Positions 42,342-51,897 of a stretch of 64,000 nt of DNA are shown one piece after another. Within the stretch, counting starts at the first letter, position 1. Each line of letters opens with the position of its first letter. The notes beneath the pieces are model-generated. The model saw only the letters and a list, made by a program, of their open reading frames with translations, had not been told where the DNA came from and did no database searches. The stretch is from Sphingopyxis sp. USTB-05 (GTDB lineage Bacteria; Pseudomonadota; Alphaproteobacteria; Sphingomonadales; Sphingomonadaceae): contig NZ_CP084712.1 in NCBI RefSeq assembly GCF_023822045.1, positions 1,736,001 through 1,800,000 of the forward strand, in the 5' to 3' direction. Made by a program: the position numbers and the translations under genes.

Positions 42342-44849
42342 CTAATAAGCGACGTCAATCGCGATCCGGAGGGTGCGTGGGCGTAGGGGGGTGAGGAAGC
42401 CCTCATTCCCCTCGACGAAGGGCGTTCCAAGCGAGAAGCGATTCCCGCGCGAATCGAACAAATTGGTCAGCGTCAGCGATAGGCCCCGGCGTGCGTTGCC
42501 GACGCGCATCGCAAGGCCGGTGTCGATATAGTCGCCCTGGCTTTCGCCCAATATCGGCCCGATACCCAGCCGCGACGGGCCGATATAATTGGCCCACCCG
42601 TTCACACGGAAATCCTCGTCGCCGATCACCGTGGCATAGTTGACCGATCCGCGTACCGCATGGCTTGCGACATTGGGAATGCGGCCGAGGCGCGCAGGCG
42701 CAGCATCGAATACCGGCAGAATCTGGGGCGAAAAATTGTCGACGCGGCTGTGGTTATAGACCGCGCCGAGTTCGAAGGTCAGCGCCCTGGTAGGCCGCAT
42801 CGCGACCGCGCCCGACAGGCTGGTGATGCGGCCGTCGCCGATATTTGCAGTGGTCGGAAAGTTGTTGCTGTCGATGAAGTCGGCCTGGATGTTGCGCCAG
42901 CGGCTGTGCGAGATCGAAATGCTGGCGTCGAGCAGGCTCTGTCCTTTATCGCCGAAACGCATGCCGGCTTCCCACGTACGAACCTGGTCGTTGAGGAAGC
43001 GGCGGACGAAATTGCCGTCGACCGCAAGCCCGCCCGGGCGAAATCCTTCCTGATAGCGCGCATAGAGCCGGACATTGCGCAGGGGCGTCGCAAGCAGCGA
43101 GAAGGACGGAAGCAGGTCTGTCTCGTTGCGCGACGCGGTCGTGGCGCGATTCGCCTGTGCCAACGCAAAGGACACGCCCTCGGCCTCGCCGCCCAGCCGC
43201 GCGTGCGACAGGCGAAGGCCGCCCGACGCGATCAGGTCGGGCATGACTTGCACTGTCGCTTCGGCATAGCCCGTGAATTCGGTGACCCTGTTGGTGACAC
43301 CGGGGACGGCCGTGCGGAGCGGGCCATAGGCAAATTCGCGATCCTGCCGCGCGCGATTGTCGATAAAGCTCGCGCCGACGACCCAGCCAAGCCCTTCATT
43401 GTAAGGCCGCGAGAGACGGTTTTCGCTGACGAACATGCGTGTCGCATTATGCTGGTCGAGCACGCGCGGCACATTATTGAGCGGGATGACCTGAATCGGC
43501 GCGAACAGGCGTTCGACATCGACCGTACCGACCGATGGAGGGGCGGGCACGCCCCCGTGCGACGCGTCGGTTCCTTGCCGTGCCTCGGGGAGGCTGGCGT
43601 CAAAGCGTTCGAACAACCGGTGGTTGATATAGGCGTTCGACGACTGGAAATGCAGGTCGTCCCAATCCTTCATAACGACGATCGTGCCCATGCCGTACCG
43701 CGCGGTCGCATTTTGCTCGACCATCGAGGCGCGTGTCAGCGGCGGGCCATTCTTGTCGGCATATTGGGCATCGTCGGATGTGATCGCCTGATAGACGCCC
43801 CCCAGATCGATCGTCCAATCGTCGCCCGCTTCGATACGAAAGGTGCCGCGCCCGCCGCGTACATGGACGCGGTTGACGTCATTCTGTTCGCGAAGCGGAT
43901 TGTCGATATAGCCGCCGTCGGAGATCATATAGCCGACGAGGCGCAGGGCATGGCCATTCTCGCTGACTGGGATATTGGCGATCGCGGCGATGTCGCCGCC
44001 GGGGTCGCCGTGCTGGGTGATCGATACGCCTGCAATCGCCTGCACCGTCATCTCGCGCGGATCGGGTGCCTTTGGCACGACGCGGATGATGCCGCCGAGC
44101 GATCCGGCGCCATAGAGCGTGCCCTGCGGTCCTTCGAGGATCTCGACATTGTCGATGTCGTAAAGGCGAAGATCCGGATCGGGTGCGTTATAACTGAGGC
44201 GGATGTCTCCGAGATACTGGCCGACGGTCGACTGCGTCGGTCCGGTGAAGCTCGAATCGGCGATGCCGCGAATGAACAGCTTGTTGCGCCCCGAACCCAA
44301 ATGGGTCGAAGAGACGGTTGCGGTGCGCGAGAGGATCGAATCCATCCCGCGTTCGCCGCCAAACGCCAAATCGCCGCCATCCAATTTGGTGACAACGCCG
44401 GCGAAATGCGTAAGGGGCAGGTCGGTCTTTGACGCGGTGACGATGATTTCGTCCCGCGCCGCCGCAACCACGTCTTGAGAGGGCTCGCGCGCCCGCGGCT
44501 GCAGCGCTTGTCGCGGTGCCGGAGCAACCCTCGCGGTGCGGGTCGGGGCCGGGCGCCGTTCGATGCGCCAACTTGTCGCGCTGACCCGAACGGCGCGCGC
44601 ATCGGAGCCGTCGAGCAGGCGCTGGATCGCCTTTTCGACGCTCATCCGCCCGCGCACCGGCTTGACGCGCGCCTGCCAGAGCTTCGCATCCACGACGCTG
44701 ATGCTGACCCCGGCCTGCCGGCTGATCACCGGAAGGACGGTCGACAAGCTTCCCTTGGGGACGTCGAACGCGCGCTCCTCCGCCCCCAGCGCCTGCGCGG
44801 GCAGGCACAGCGCAATCGCTGCTGCGGCAAGGGAAAGGCGCGGATGCAT
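42342..44849 (-). CDS. TonB-dependent receptor with STN signalling domain
   Basis: An 835-residue outer-membrane receptor. The signal peptide covers residues 1-22 (cleavage after LGA). The secretin/TonB short N-terminal (STN) domain follows at about 26-76 (FDVPKGSLSTVLPVISRQAG). A linker leads to the TonB-box-like DEIIVTASK, then the plug with LFIRGIADSS, VEILEGPQGTLYGAGSLGGIIRVVPK and the 22-stranded barrel ending in TLRIAIDVAY. STN domains signal to FecR-type anti-sigma factors, and FecR and FecI lie directly upstream in the same direction. The ligand is unknown; iron chelate or a glycan are typical. The ATG at 44847-44849 is 2 bases after the FecR stop. Confidence 0.93.
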   Translation of the reverse strand: MHPRLSLAAAAIALCLPAQALGAEERAFDVPKGSLSTVLPVISRQAGVSISVVDAKLWQARVKPVRGRMSVEKAIQRLLDGSDARAVRVSATSWRIERRPAPTRTARVAPAPRQALQPRAREPSQDVVAAARDEIIVTASKTDLPLTHFAGVVTKLDGGDLAFGGERGMDSILSRTATVSSTHLGSGRNKLFIRGIADSSFTGPTQSTVGQYLGDIRLSYNAPDPDLRLYDIDNVEILEGPQGTLYGAGSLGGIIRVVPKAPDPREMTVQAIAGVSITQHGDPGGDIAAIANIPVSENGHALRLVGYMISDGGYIDNPLREQNDVNRVHVRGGRGTFRIEAGDDWTIDLGGVYQAITSDDAQYADKNGPPLTRASMVEQNATARYGMGTIVVMKDWDDLHFQSSNAYINHRLFERFDASLPEARQGTDASHGGVPAPPSVGTVDVERLFAPIQVIPLNNVPRVLDQHNATRMFVSENRLSRPYNEGLGWVVGASFIDNRARQDREFAYGPLRTAVPGVTNRVTEFTGYAEATVQVMPDLIASGGLRLSHARLGGEAEGVSFALAQANRATTASRNETDLLPSFSLLATPLRNVRLYARYQEGFRPGGLAVDGNFVRRFLNDQVRTWEAGMRFGDKGQSLLDASISISHSRWRNIQADFIDSNNFPTTANIGDGRITSLSGAVAMRPTRALTFELGAVYNHSRVDNFSPQILPVFDAAPARLGRIPNVASHAVRGSVNYATVIGDEDFRVNGWANYIGPSRLGIGPILGESQGDYIDTGLAMRVGNARRGLSLTLTNLFDSRGNRFSLGTPFVEGNEGFLTPLRPRTLRIAIDVAY

Positions 44850-44851
44850 GG

Positions 44852-45781
44852 TCAGCGGGTCAATATCCAGCCTTCGCCCTGCCGCTCGGCCCGTGTACCT
44901 GACAAAGCGGCGAGGTCGGCGATCGTGCGGCTCCGGTTCTTGTCGATGATCAGCGCGCCGCGGAACGACAGGTCGGCCGCCTCGGGTGCGATGCTCACCC
45001 GCATGCCGGCGGTGCGTTTCAGATCTTCGGCGACGACCGCGAGCGGGGTGCCATTGTAAACGAGCAGCCCGCTGCGCCAACCGCCGATGCTGGCGACATC
45101 GACATCCTGAACAACCGGCGGCTGGCGGTCGCCGTCGCGCGCCTCGATACCCTTGCCAGCGACCAGCCGGACCTTGTCGCGATCGGGGTTATAGAGGACG
45201 ATGCCTTCGGACACCGCGACCGATGTCTGACGATCGCGCCGCACGACGTTGAAGGCGGTCCCGAGGTCGACGATCCGGGCATCACCCGTTTCGACCACGA
45301 ACGGATCATTGTCGCGGTGGACCACATGGAACATGGCTTCGCCCGATTCCAGCCGGGCAAAGCGCGGGCGATCCTTGTCGATCTCGACCACCGATGCGCC
45401 ATTGATCTCGATCTTTGAACCGTCGTCTAGTGCGATCGTGCGATGTTCGCCCGCCGCAGTCTCGATCCGGTTCTCATTCCCGAACGGATTGAGGCTCGAC
45501 AGGCTGACCGCGCCGACGAGTGCTGCCGCCATCGCGCCGCCGAACCAGGCACGCCGCGACGGACGACGCGGCGCGTCGGGTACGATCACGACCGAAGCCG
45601 GGGGCGCAGCGGGCAGGGCGTCGAGATCGCGGTCGAGGCTTGCGATGCTATCGTAGATCGCATTGTGCGCGGGATTTTCGGCAAGCCAGTCGGCAAAGCC
45701 GTCCCAGTCATCGAACAGGGGGTCGCGTTGGCGGATCAGCCATTCGATCGCGCGTGCTTCGGCGTTCGTGTCAGCTTGCAT
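44852..45781 (-). CDS. FecR family anti-sigma factor / signal transducer
   Basis: A 309-residue inner-membrane regulator. The cytoplasmic N-terminus is a DUF4880-type segment (AIEWLIRQRDPLFDDWDGFADWL) that holds the sigma factor. One transmembrane helix (about 78-97) is followed by the periplasmic FecR domain (ETAAGEHRTIALDDGSKIEI, FNVVRRDRQTSVAVSEGIV) and a C-terminal STN-like part (YNGTPLAVVAEDLKRTAG) that should contact the receptor STN. It overlaps fecI by 11 bases and abuts the receptor gene. Confidence 0.93.
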   Translation of the reverse strand: MQADTNAEARAIEWLIRQRDPLFDDWDGFADWLAENPAHNAIYDSIASLDRDLDALPAAPPASVVIVPDAPRRPSRRAWFGGAMAAALVGAVSLSSLNPFGNENRIETAAGEHRTIALDDGSKIEINGASVVEIDKDRPRFARLESGEAMFHVVHRDNDPFVVETGDARIVDLGTAFNVVRRDRQTSVAVSEGIVLYNPDRDKVRLVAGKGIEARDGDRQPPVVQDVDVASIGGWRSGLLVYNGTPLAVVAEDLKRTAGMRVSIAPEAADLSFRGALIIDKNRSRTIADLAALSGTRAERQGEGWILTR

Positions 45782-46319
45782 CGAACTGCCTCCGTATTAC
45801 GGCAAGCGCCGCATAGACCTTACGCAGATCGGCTTCGACGGTGCTCAGGCTGACCCCCATTTCACTGGCGATGTCGCGTTGATTATGGCCGTCGACGCGG
45901 AAACGGCGGAAGATGCGGGCGGGGCGATCGCCGGTGGCGGTGATGGCCGCCTCGACGAGCGTGAGCTGCTCGCGCGAGATCAGCGACGCCTCGGTCGAGG
46001 GACTTTGCACGGCGGAAGCCTCTCCCCAGGCCTTGTCGCGCAGGTCGCTCTGACGCGCCGAGCGATATCGGTCGAGCATCAGATTGTTCGCGGCGCGCAT
46101 GACATAGGGCAGGGGGTCGGCGATGGGCCCGGTTTTCCGGTCGGTGAGCCGCATCCACAGATCCTGAAACAGGTCCTCGGCGCCGTCACCGGCACCGCGA
46201 AGTTCCAGAAAGCGGACGATCCTGTCCCGGTTGGCGAGCAATACGCCTTCGATGCCCTGGACGGCGTCGGTTCGGTCACGCGGCTCGGTCATTTCGGATT
46301 GCTTGCTTTGGAACGCCAT
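45771..46319 (-). CDS. FecI-like ECF sigma factor
   Basis: A 182-residue ECF sigma factor of the FecI group. Region 2 (about 25-95) has AGDGAEDLFQDLWMRL and LPYVMRAANNLMLDRYR, and region 4 (about 125-175) has RIFRRFRVDGHNQRDIASEMGVSLSTVEADLRKV. The start is uncertain between ATG 46319 and ATG 46292; neither has a clear Shine-Dalgarno sequence. It leads the fecI-fecR-receptor unit: receptor-bound ligand would signal through FecR to release this sigma factor. Confidence 0.9.
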   Translation of the reverse strand: MAFQSKQSEMTEPRDRTDAVQGIEGVLLANRDRIVRFLELRGAGDGAEDLFQDLWMRLTDRKTGPIADPLPYVMRAANNLMLDRYRSARQSDLRDKAWGEASAVQSPSTEASLISREQLTLVEAAITATGDRPARIFRRFRVDGHNQRDIASEMGVSLSTVEADLRKVYAALAVIRRQFDAS

Positions 46320-46468
46320 CTTCTGTCGGTAAGCGCCATTCTGCCCTGCGCCATACGTCCCCCTGATGACCGTGTCATATAGCGTCCATGATCCGCCGCG
46401 CAACTGCGGTGCCTGGAAAGAGAGGGCGGATTGTACAAGCATCTGTTTCTTTGTTTCTTTTTCCCATG

Positions 46469-46509
46469 GCAAGGGGGAAGCGTGGGTAGGGGTTACGCTT
46501 CCCCCTTGC
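46469..46509. other. 15-base perfect hairpin between autotransporter and sigma-factor genes
   Basis: GCAAGGGGGAAGCGT (46469-46483) pairs exactly with ACGCTTCCCCCTTGC (46495-46509); the loop is 11 bases. There is no T-run on the minus strand after it, though the plus strand is T-rich before it. It begins 20 bases after the autotransporter stop in the minus-strand direction and lies upstream of fecI. Confidence 0.75.
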
Positions 46510-46529
46510 GGGCGGGGCCGGCCGGGGGG

Positions 46530-49500
46530 CTAGAGGCCGACCCGCAGACTCGCACGGAACGCCCAGCCGATATGGCTTTGCTGTTCTTCCGCGGACACTT
46601 CGCCAGCGACCTGAAAGGCCGAATTGCCGGCGATGCCACGGAACCGGCCGACCCAGCCGCTCGTGCGATCATCAGGAGTGAGTGTGAAGGGCGTGCCGTC
46701 CTTGAACGACGCCGTCGTCGCGCCCAGCGTGCCGCTGACGATCTGGCGGCGGCCGCCTTCGAGTTCGAAGCGCGTCCAGCCGTCATATTCGTCCGCCCCG
46801 CCGAAATCGAGACCGATGGCGACCGTACCCGACACAGCGAGTTCGTCGCTGTCGCGGCCCAAAACCTTAAGGTCGAGCGCGTCGCCGCCGCCGGTTTCCT
46901 GATAGCCGTCTTCCTTCAGCTTGAAGTAGTCGACGGCGACCATCGGGCGGAAGCTCAGGCCACCGACGCGGGTGTCATAGGCGACAGAGCCCGAGGCGGA
47001 CCACAGGGTGGCGTCCCACTTGCCCTTCATCGTCTTTTCGATGTCCTCGGCGCCGGCTTCGGCGCGGAAGATGCGCGTACCTTTCAGGCTGACCGGCGCA
47101 CCCGAAACGCGGGCGTTCGCCATGAAGCCGTCCGAGCGCAGGCGCCAATGCAGCGCGCCTTCGAACTGGCTGGTGCTGACTTCGTTGGCGTTGCTGCCGT
47201 TGCCGTCCTTGCCATTGAGAAACGCGATCGAGCCACCGAAGTTACCCAGATTGGTCTTGATTTCGGCGCCGCCCGAGATGCCCCAGCCGCTGACGTCATA
47301 GCTTGCGGTGTTGCCGACGCCCTTCGACGTGCCCCACACCGCCTGGTTGACCCAATAGCCCCATTTGCCTTCGTCCTGGTACGGCGCATTGGGGTCCTGC
47401 AGATAGCGCGACAGTGCGCGCGAGCCCGAGGTGACGGTTTCGAAGACGCCGCCTTCATGTTCGGGAAGCATCTGGCCGAGCTGGTTGTGGAACTGCTCAC
47501 CGTCGGTGATGCCGAGGAAGACGCCTTCGACCTTCTTATCGGCGACCACGGCGTCAAGAACCGCGTCGAACGCGCCGGCTTCGGAGCGATTGAGCCCGAG
47601 TTCGGTCGTGCTCTTGCGCGACACGTCGACGATCAACTGCGTGGCGTTCGAGGTCAGCGTACCCTTGTAGAGGAAAGGCATCAGCGTTTGCGATGCGGTC
47701 AGATTGCTCGCCCCGGTCAGCGAACCGGCGGTGAGAACAATATGCTGGCCCTCCGCCTTTTCGATGCTCGACAGCTTGAGCGCGAGCTTCGATTCCGCGC
47801 CGAAGCTGGCGTTGCCGCTGACCTGAAGGTTGGTGCCTGTCGTACCGGTGTCGAGCATGACGCCGAGCGTACCCTTGTCGGTAATGGCGAGCGACGAAAT
47901 CGTCGCGGCGCCGCCGACGTCGAAGGTGCCGCCCGCGACCAAAACCGCAAGCCCCTGCGAATTGGCGAGCGTACCGGAGAACATCGAGGTGCCGCCGATT
48001 GTGAGCGTATCGGTGCCGCCGCCAAAGTCTGCGAGGCCCGTGAACTTCGAGGTCCCTGCGAGCGTCATCGTATCGTTGCCGGCGCCAAAGCGGGCGTTGC
48101 CGGCGTAGGTAGCATCACCCGACAGCGCGAGCTTGTTGTTGCCGGCTCCGAAGAAGCTGTTGCCCTTCACCGAACCGTCGGCGATGTCGAAAACGTCGTT
48201 GCCGCTGCCGAAGCGAACGTCGCCAACGATGCTGGGTGCGGCGATACCTGCGGCAACCGCGGTCTGCTTGACGGTCGCGCCATTGTTGTTCGCCGAAAGA
48301 TCGATTGCGATGTTGCGATCCGACGTGGCGAGCGCACCCGTCGCGCTGATCGTGCCGCTGTTTTCGACCGTGCCAACCTTGCCCGACAGATCGACGATGG
48401 CGCGTGCCGTGCCATTGTCGCCGCCGGTCTTCGCCGTGATCGAACCGCTATTTCGGATCAGCGGAACGTCGCCGCCGGCCTCGACCAGAACTGCGGTTGC
48501 GACCGCGCCCGCCGCATTGCCGCCGGTCGTGGCTTCGATCTTGCCCGCGTTGCGGATTTCGGGCGTCGTCGCGCCGCTACCGATGCGGATCGCGGTTGCA
48601 GCGGTGTCCTTCGACAGCGCGGTGACGCTGCCGGTGGAGCCGATACCGATGCCGCCCGCGATCGTCACCGCGCCGCCGAGGCCGCCGATCTGGATCGCGT
48701 TGCCGTCCTTGCCGGCATAGAGACCGTTACCGAGTACTGCGCCGTCGATGATAAAGCCGAGGCCGGTGCCGGTTCCGGGGACCGCGCCGATCGTGACCGC
48801 GCGGTCGGCCGAACCGATACGAATTGCGGCGGCCGAGCCGAAGGAGCGCACAACGGCGTTGCCTTCCTTGTCGTCGTCGATGCCGTCCTTGTCCTCGTCC
48901 TTGTCGTCCGGCTTTGTGTCCTTCGGTGCGACGGCGAGAATGATGCCGCCCGTCACATTGCCTTCGACCGACAGCGCGTTACCGCCGACGAGCAAATCGT
49001 CGGCGTCGAGCTTCGAAGGGTCGGCGGGCGGCGTCGTGAAGCGATAACCGGTCGAGGTAAGATTGCCCTGGACGACCAGCGAGCCGGTGACATTGCCGGC
49101 AAGCCGGGCGCCGATCGCGTCGACGCCCTGTACGCCGATCGTGCCGGCGAGGCGGACATTGCCGGTAACGTCTTGCAGGCCCACGCCAAGCGCGCGGTCG
49201 CCGACAACGGCGATCGTGCCGTCGTTGATGAAATTGCCCGTCAGCGGACCGCCTAGGCGAATACCGGCGGAATTATTGCCCTCGATCGAGATGGCGCCGG
49301 AGTTGACGATATTGCCCGAAAAGGCACCGGCGGTCGCGATGCCGACGCGGTTGCTGCCGATCGCGAAAGCACCGTCAAGGTCGCCGTCATTGTCGATGTC
49401 GGTCGGGGCATAGGTCTCGCCGATGGTGATCTTGCCGCTCGCGCTGTTGGTGATGCCGCCCGTCGTACCGGCGTTCGCCAGAATGCCCGTGGCGCCATCG

Positions 49501-49745
49501 ACGTTGCTGAACTCGATCGTGCCTTCGTTGACGACCTTGTGGTTGCTGTCGATGGTGACAGCGGGACCGGTAACCGTCGGCTTGATCGAGCCTGCCGCGA
49601 CGATCTTGATGTCGTCGGCCGCACCCGACTTGATCGTCGACGTCCGCACCGGTGCCGTGGTGGCGGTGCTGATCGTCGTTTCGGCATGGGCGGCGGTCGA
49701 AAGAAGGGTGGCCAGGCAGGTGGAGGCCAGCAGGGTCTTGCGCAT
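46530..49745 (-). CDS. Type V autotransporter outer-membrane protein
   Basis: A 1071-residue monomeric autotransporter. The signal peptide ends about residue 21 (AHA). The passenger (about 22-790) is Gly/Thr/Ile/Asn-rich with repeated beta-helix rungs such as GNIVNSGAISIEGNNSAGIRLGG and FGAGNDTMTLAG. The C-terminal barrel of about 270 residues begins near GKWGYWVNQAVWG and ends AFRASLRVGL. Two Asp-rich calcium-binding-type loops occur at D116-D124 and about D276-E295. A passenger with no visible protease motif suggests adhesion or surface structure. An AGAGGAA site precedes the ATG. Confidence 0.9.
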   Translation of the reverse strand: MRKTLLASTCLATLLSTAAHAETTISTATTAPVRTSTIKSGAADDIKIVAAGSIKPTVTGPAVTIDSNHKVVNEGTIEFSNVDGATGILANAGTTGGITNSASGKITIGETYAPTDIDNDGDLDGAFAIGSNRVGIATAGAFSGNIVNSGAISIEGNNSAGIRLGGPLTGNFINDGTIAVVGDRALGVGLQDVTGNVRLAGTIGVQGVDAIGARLAGNVTGSLVVQGNLTSTGYRFTTPPADPSKLDADDLLVGGNALSVEGNVTGGIILAVAPKDTKPDDKDEDKDGIDDDKEGNAVVRSFGSAAAIRIGSADRAVTIGAVPGTGTGLGFIIDGAVLGNGLYAGKDGNAIQIGGLGGAVTIAGGIGIGSTGSVTALSKDTAATAIRIGSGATTPEIRNAGKIEATTGGNAAGAVATAVLVEAGGDVPLIRNSGSITAKTGGDNGTARAIVDLSGKVGTVENSGTISATGALATSDRNIAIDLSANNNGATVKQTAVAAGIAAPSIVGDVRFGSGNDVFDIADGSVKGNSFFGAGNNKLALSGDATYAGNARFGAGNDTMTLAGTSKFTGLADFGGGTDTLTIGGTSMFSGTLANSQGLAVLVAGGTFDVGGAATISSLAITDKGTLGVMLDTGTTGTNLQVSGNASFGAESKLALKLSSIEKAEGQHIVLTAGSLTGASNLTASQTLMPFLYKGTLTSNATQLIVDVSRKSTTELGLNRSEAGAFDAVLDAVVADKKVEGVFLGITDGEQFHNQLGQMLPEHEGGVFETVTSGSRALSRYLQDPNAPYQDEGKWGYWVNQAVWGTSKGVGNTASYDVSGWGISGGAEIKTNLGNFGGSIAFLNGKDGNGSNANEVSTSQFEGALHWRLRSDGFMANARVSGAPVSLKGTRIFRAEAGAEDIEKTMKGKWDATLWSASGSVAYDTRVGGLSFRPMVAVDYFKLKEDGYQETGGGDALDLKVLGRDSDELAVSGTVAIGLDFGGADEYDGWTRFELEGGRRQIVSGTLGATTASFKDGTPFTLTPDDRTSGWVGRFRGIAGNSAFQVAGEVSAEEQQSHIGWAFRASLRVGL

Positions 49746-49849
49746 CGGGTTCCTCTTGTGATCGGGGGCCGGAATGTCTTCCCGGCGACAACCACAAGAC
49801 GGAACGGTGTCGGCGCAGCCTTGGAAAAAAATGCTCTGACGGCTGGCCT

Positions 49850-50701
49850 TCAGTTATGCGCGGTCACGATCCACGCGGCGCCATCGATTTGAACCGATGT
49901 TTCGCCAGGACGTTTGGCGAAGGCCGCGCGGACGGCATCCGCCGCGCGGGCGCGAATGTCGTCGGGCTGATCGGCCAGCGCGCGCAACAACGGACCGACC
50001 TGAAACGCCATGTCGAGCGCATCGTCGATCGCGCCCTCGCGCGTCGCGCCGCGGCCATAGGCAAGGGTTGTGTCGAATGGCGCAACATCGATCGCGGCAA
50101 AGCCTGCCGCTGCCAGGATATCGGCGACCCTCTGCCGGTCGCCAAAGGCAAAGGGACCGGGGGCATTCGGGTCGGTCGGCGCGGGTTCCACGATGTCGCG
50201 GATCGCCGCCATCGGCAGGCGCACCCAGTCATTCTCCTGCGCACCGCGCCAGCAGACGAAGGCGAGCCTTCCGCCCGGTTTCAGCGCGCCTCGCATATGT
50301 GTGAACGCTGCGACAGGATCGTCGAAGAACATCACGCCGAAGCGCGAGAAGAGGAGGTCGAAACCTGCTGCGGGCAACGGCGCGGTGGCGGCGTCGGCGC
50401 AGCGAAATTCGACGGGTGCTCCCGCAGGAGACGCGGCGCGTGCTATCTCGACAAGCCGCTGCGAGATGTCGACGCCGAGGACATGCCCGTCGGTTCCTGC
50501 TTTTTCCGCCAGCGGAAAGGTCGATGTGCCCGAACCGCAGCCGATGTCGAGAATATGTTCGCCGGGTTGCGCATTCGCAGCAGCAAGCGCGGCATTGCCG
50601 AAATCTTCCAGCATCAGATCGAGGCGCGCCAGATTTGCGGCCCAGCGCATTCCGCTATCGCCGTTCCAGTCGTGCGTCGGGACGGGCAGGGTGTCGGGCA
50701 T
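49850..50701 (-). CDS. Class I SAM-dependent methyltransferase
   Basis: A 283-residue methyltransferase. The SAM-binding motif I is ILDIGCGSGTS (about 49-59), followed by VLGVDISQRLVEIAR and FDLLFSRFGVMFFDDP, as in the UbiE/COQ5-like group. The C-terminal cap (about 190-283) should bind the substrate, which I cannot identify. It is separated from the autotransporter by 104 bases and divergent from glucokinase. Confidence 0.85.
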   Translation of the reverse strand: MPDTLPVPTHDWNGDSGMRWAANLARLDLMLEDFGNAALAAANAQPGEHILDIGCGSGTSTFPLAEKAGTDGHVLGVDISQRLVEIARAASPAGAPVEFRCADAATAPLPAAGFDLLFSRFGVMFFDDPVAAFTHMRGALKPGGRLAFVCWRGAQENDWVRLPMAAIRDIVEPAPTDPNAPGPFAFGDRQRVADILAAAGFAAIDVAPFDTTLAYGRGATREGAIDDALDMAFQVGPLLRALADQPDDIRARAADAVRAAFAKRPGETSVQIDGAAWIVTAHN

Positions 50702-50851
50702 CGGAAGACCTCTTTATTGCGAATGAATCGCAACTGCACGCGCGAAGCGGAAAGGGCAAGGGCGCGCGCATAGCTATGCCTTGTTGCATCGCTCCCGCCC
50801 ATGCGACATTCCAAGGTGTGGACCGGCATGCTGGACCGGCAAGGGAGAGTC

Positions 50852-51823
50852 ATGAGCGAACAGATCGTCACGGTAGACATCGGCGGCACGCATGCGCGCT
50901 TTGCGATTGCCGAGATCGAAGGCGGCCGTGTCCTGTCGCTTGGAGAGGCCACGACGCTGCACACCAAGGATCATGCGAGCTTTCAGACCGCCTGGCAGGA
51001 TTTCGGGCGTCAGCAGGGCGGCGTTCTGCCGCGCGCGGTGGCCATCGCAATTGCCGGGCCGACGCGCGGCGACATCATACGCTTCACCAACAACCCGTGG
51101 ATCATCCGCCCCGCGCTGGTGAACGAGAAGCTGGACGTCGATCGCTACGTCTTGGTCAATGATTTCGAGGCGGTGGGGCATGCGGTCGCACAAGCCGATG
51201 CGCGCTATTTTGAACGCCTGACGGGCCCCGACGAACCCTTGCCCGATAGCGGCACGATCAGCGTCATCGGCCCAGGGACTGGCCTAGGCGTCGCACACAT
51301 CTGGCGTGATGGCGCGAGTTACCGGGTTCAGGCCACCGAGGGCGGGCATATCGACTTCGCGCCGCTCGACAGCATCGAGGACGCGATCCTTGCGCGGCTG
51401 CGCAAACGCCATCGCCGCGTGTCGATCGAGCGGATCGTGTCGGGGCCCGGCATCGTCGATATCTATGAAACGCTCGCCGCGCTCGAAGGCCGCGCGATCC
51501 CGCGGCTCGACGACAAAGCGATCTGGACCAATGCGCTGAGCGGCGATGATAGCCTTGCCGCCGCGGCGGTCGATCGTTTCTGCCTGTCGCTGGGCAGCGT
51601 ATCGGGCGATCTTGCGTTGGCACAGGGCGCGAGCGGCGTCGTTATCGCGGGCGGCCTTGGCCTGCGCATTCGCGACAGCCTGGTGCGTTCGGGTTTTCCG
51701 GAACGCTTTATCGAAAAGGGGCGGTTTGAGGGCTTTATGTCGGCGCTGCCGGTCAAGTTGATCACGCATCCGCAGCCCGGTCTGTTCGGCGCGGCTGCGG
51801 CTTTTGCCCGTCAGCACGGCTGA
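50852..51823 (+). CDS. glk: Glucokinase
   Basis: Phosphorylates glucose to glucose 6-phosphate with ATP. It has 323 residues. The phosphate-binding VDIGGTHARFAIA is at the N-terminus, VNDFEAVGHA (with the catalytic Asp) and VIGPGTGLGVAH are characteristic of bacterial Glk, and EGGHIDFAP is the glucose-binding segment. The ATG at 50852 has AAGGGAGAG upstream. No sugar transporter lies nearby. Confidence 0.94.
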   Translation: MSEQIVTVDIGGTHARFAIAEIEGGRVLSLGEATTLHTKDHASFQTAWQDFGRQQGGVLPRAVAIAIAGPTRGDIIRFTNNPWIIRPALVNEKLDVDRYVLVNDFEAVGHAVAQADARYFERLTGPDEPLPDSGTISVIGPGTGLGVAHIWRDGASYRVQATEGGHIDFAPLDSIEDAILARLRKRHRRVSIERIVSGPGIVDIYETLAALEGRAIPRLDDKAIWTNALSGDDSLAAAAVDRFCLSLGSVSGDLALAQGASGVVIAGGLGLRIRDSLVRSGFPERFIEKGRFEGFMSALPVKLITHPQPGLFGAAAAFARQHG

Positions 51824-51897
51824 CGCAAATATCGCTGGCATCCAGCCGAGAAAATCGGCAGCAAGGAATCATCGCTTCCTGAAGGATTCCGCGCCAA

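Noticed and set aside
42660..44432. A 590-codon open frame antisense to the TonB-dependent receptor
   Set aside because: No domain, Arg/Asp-rich, and fully inside a confident gene.
46431..49256. A 941-codon open frame antisense to the autotransporter
   Set aside because: Product is low in hydrophobic structure and rich in Arg/Asp/Ala, as expected from the complement of GC-rich codons. No RBS or family match; the opposite strand encodes a clear autotransporter.
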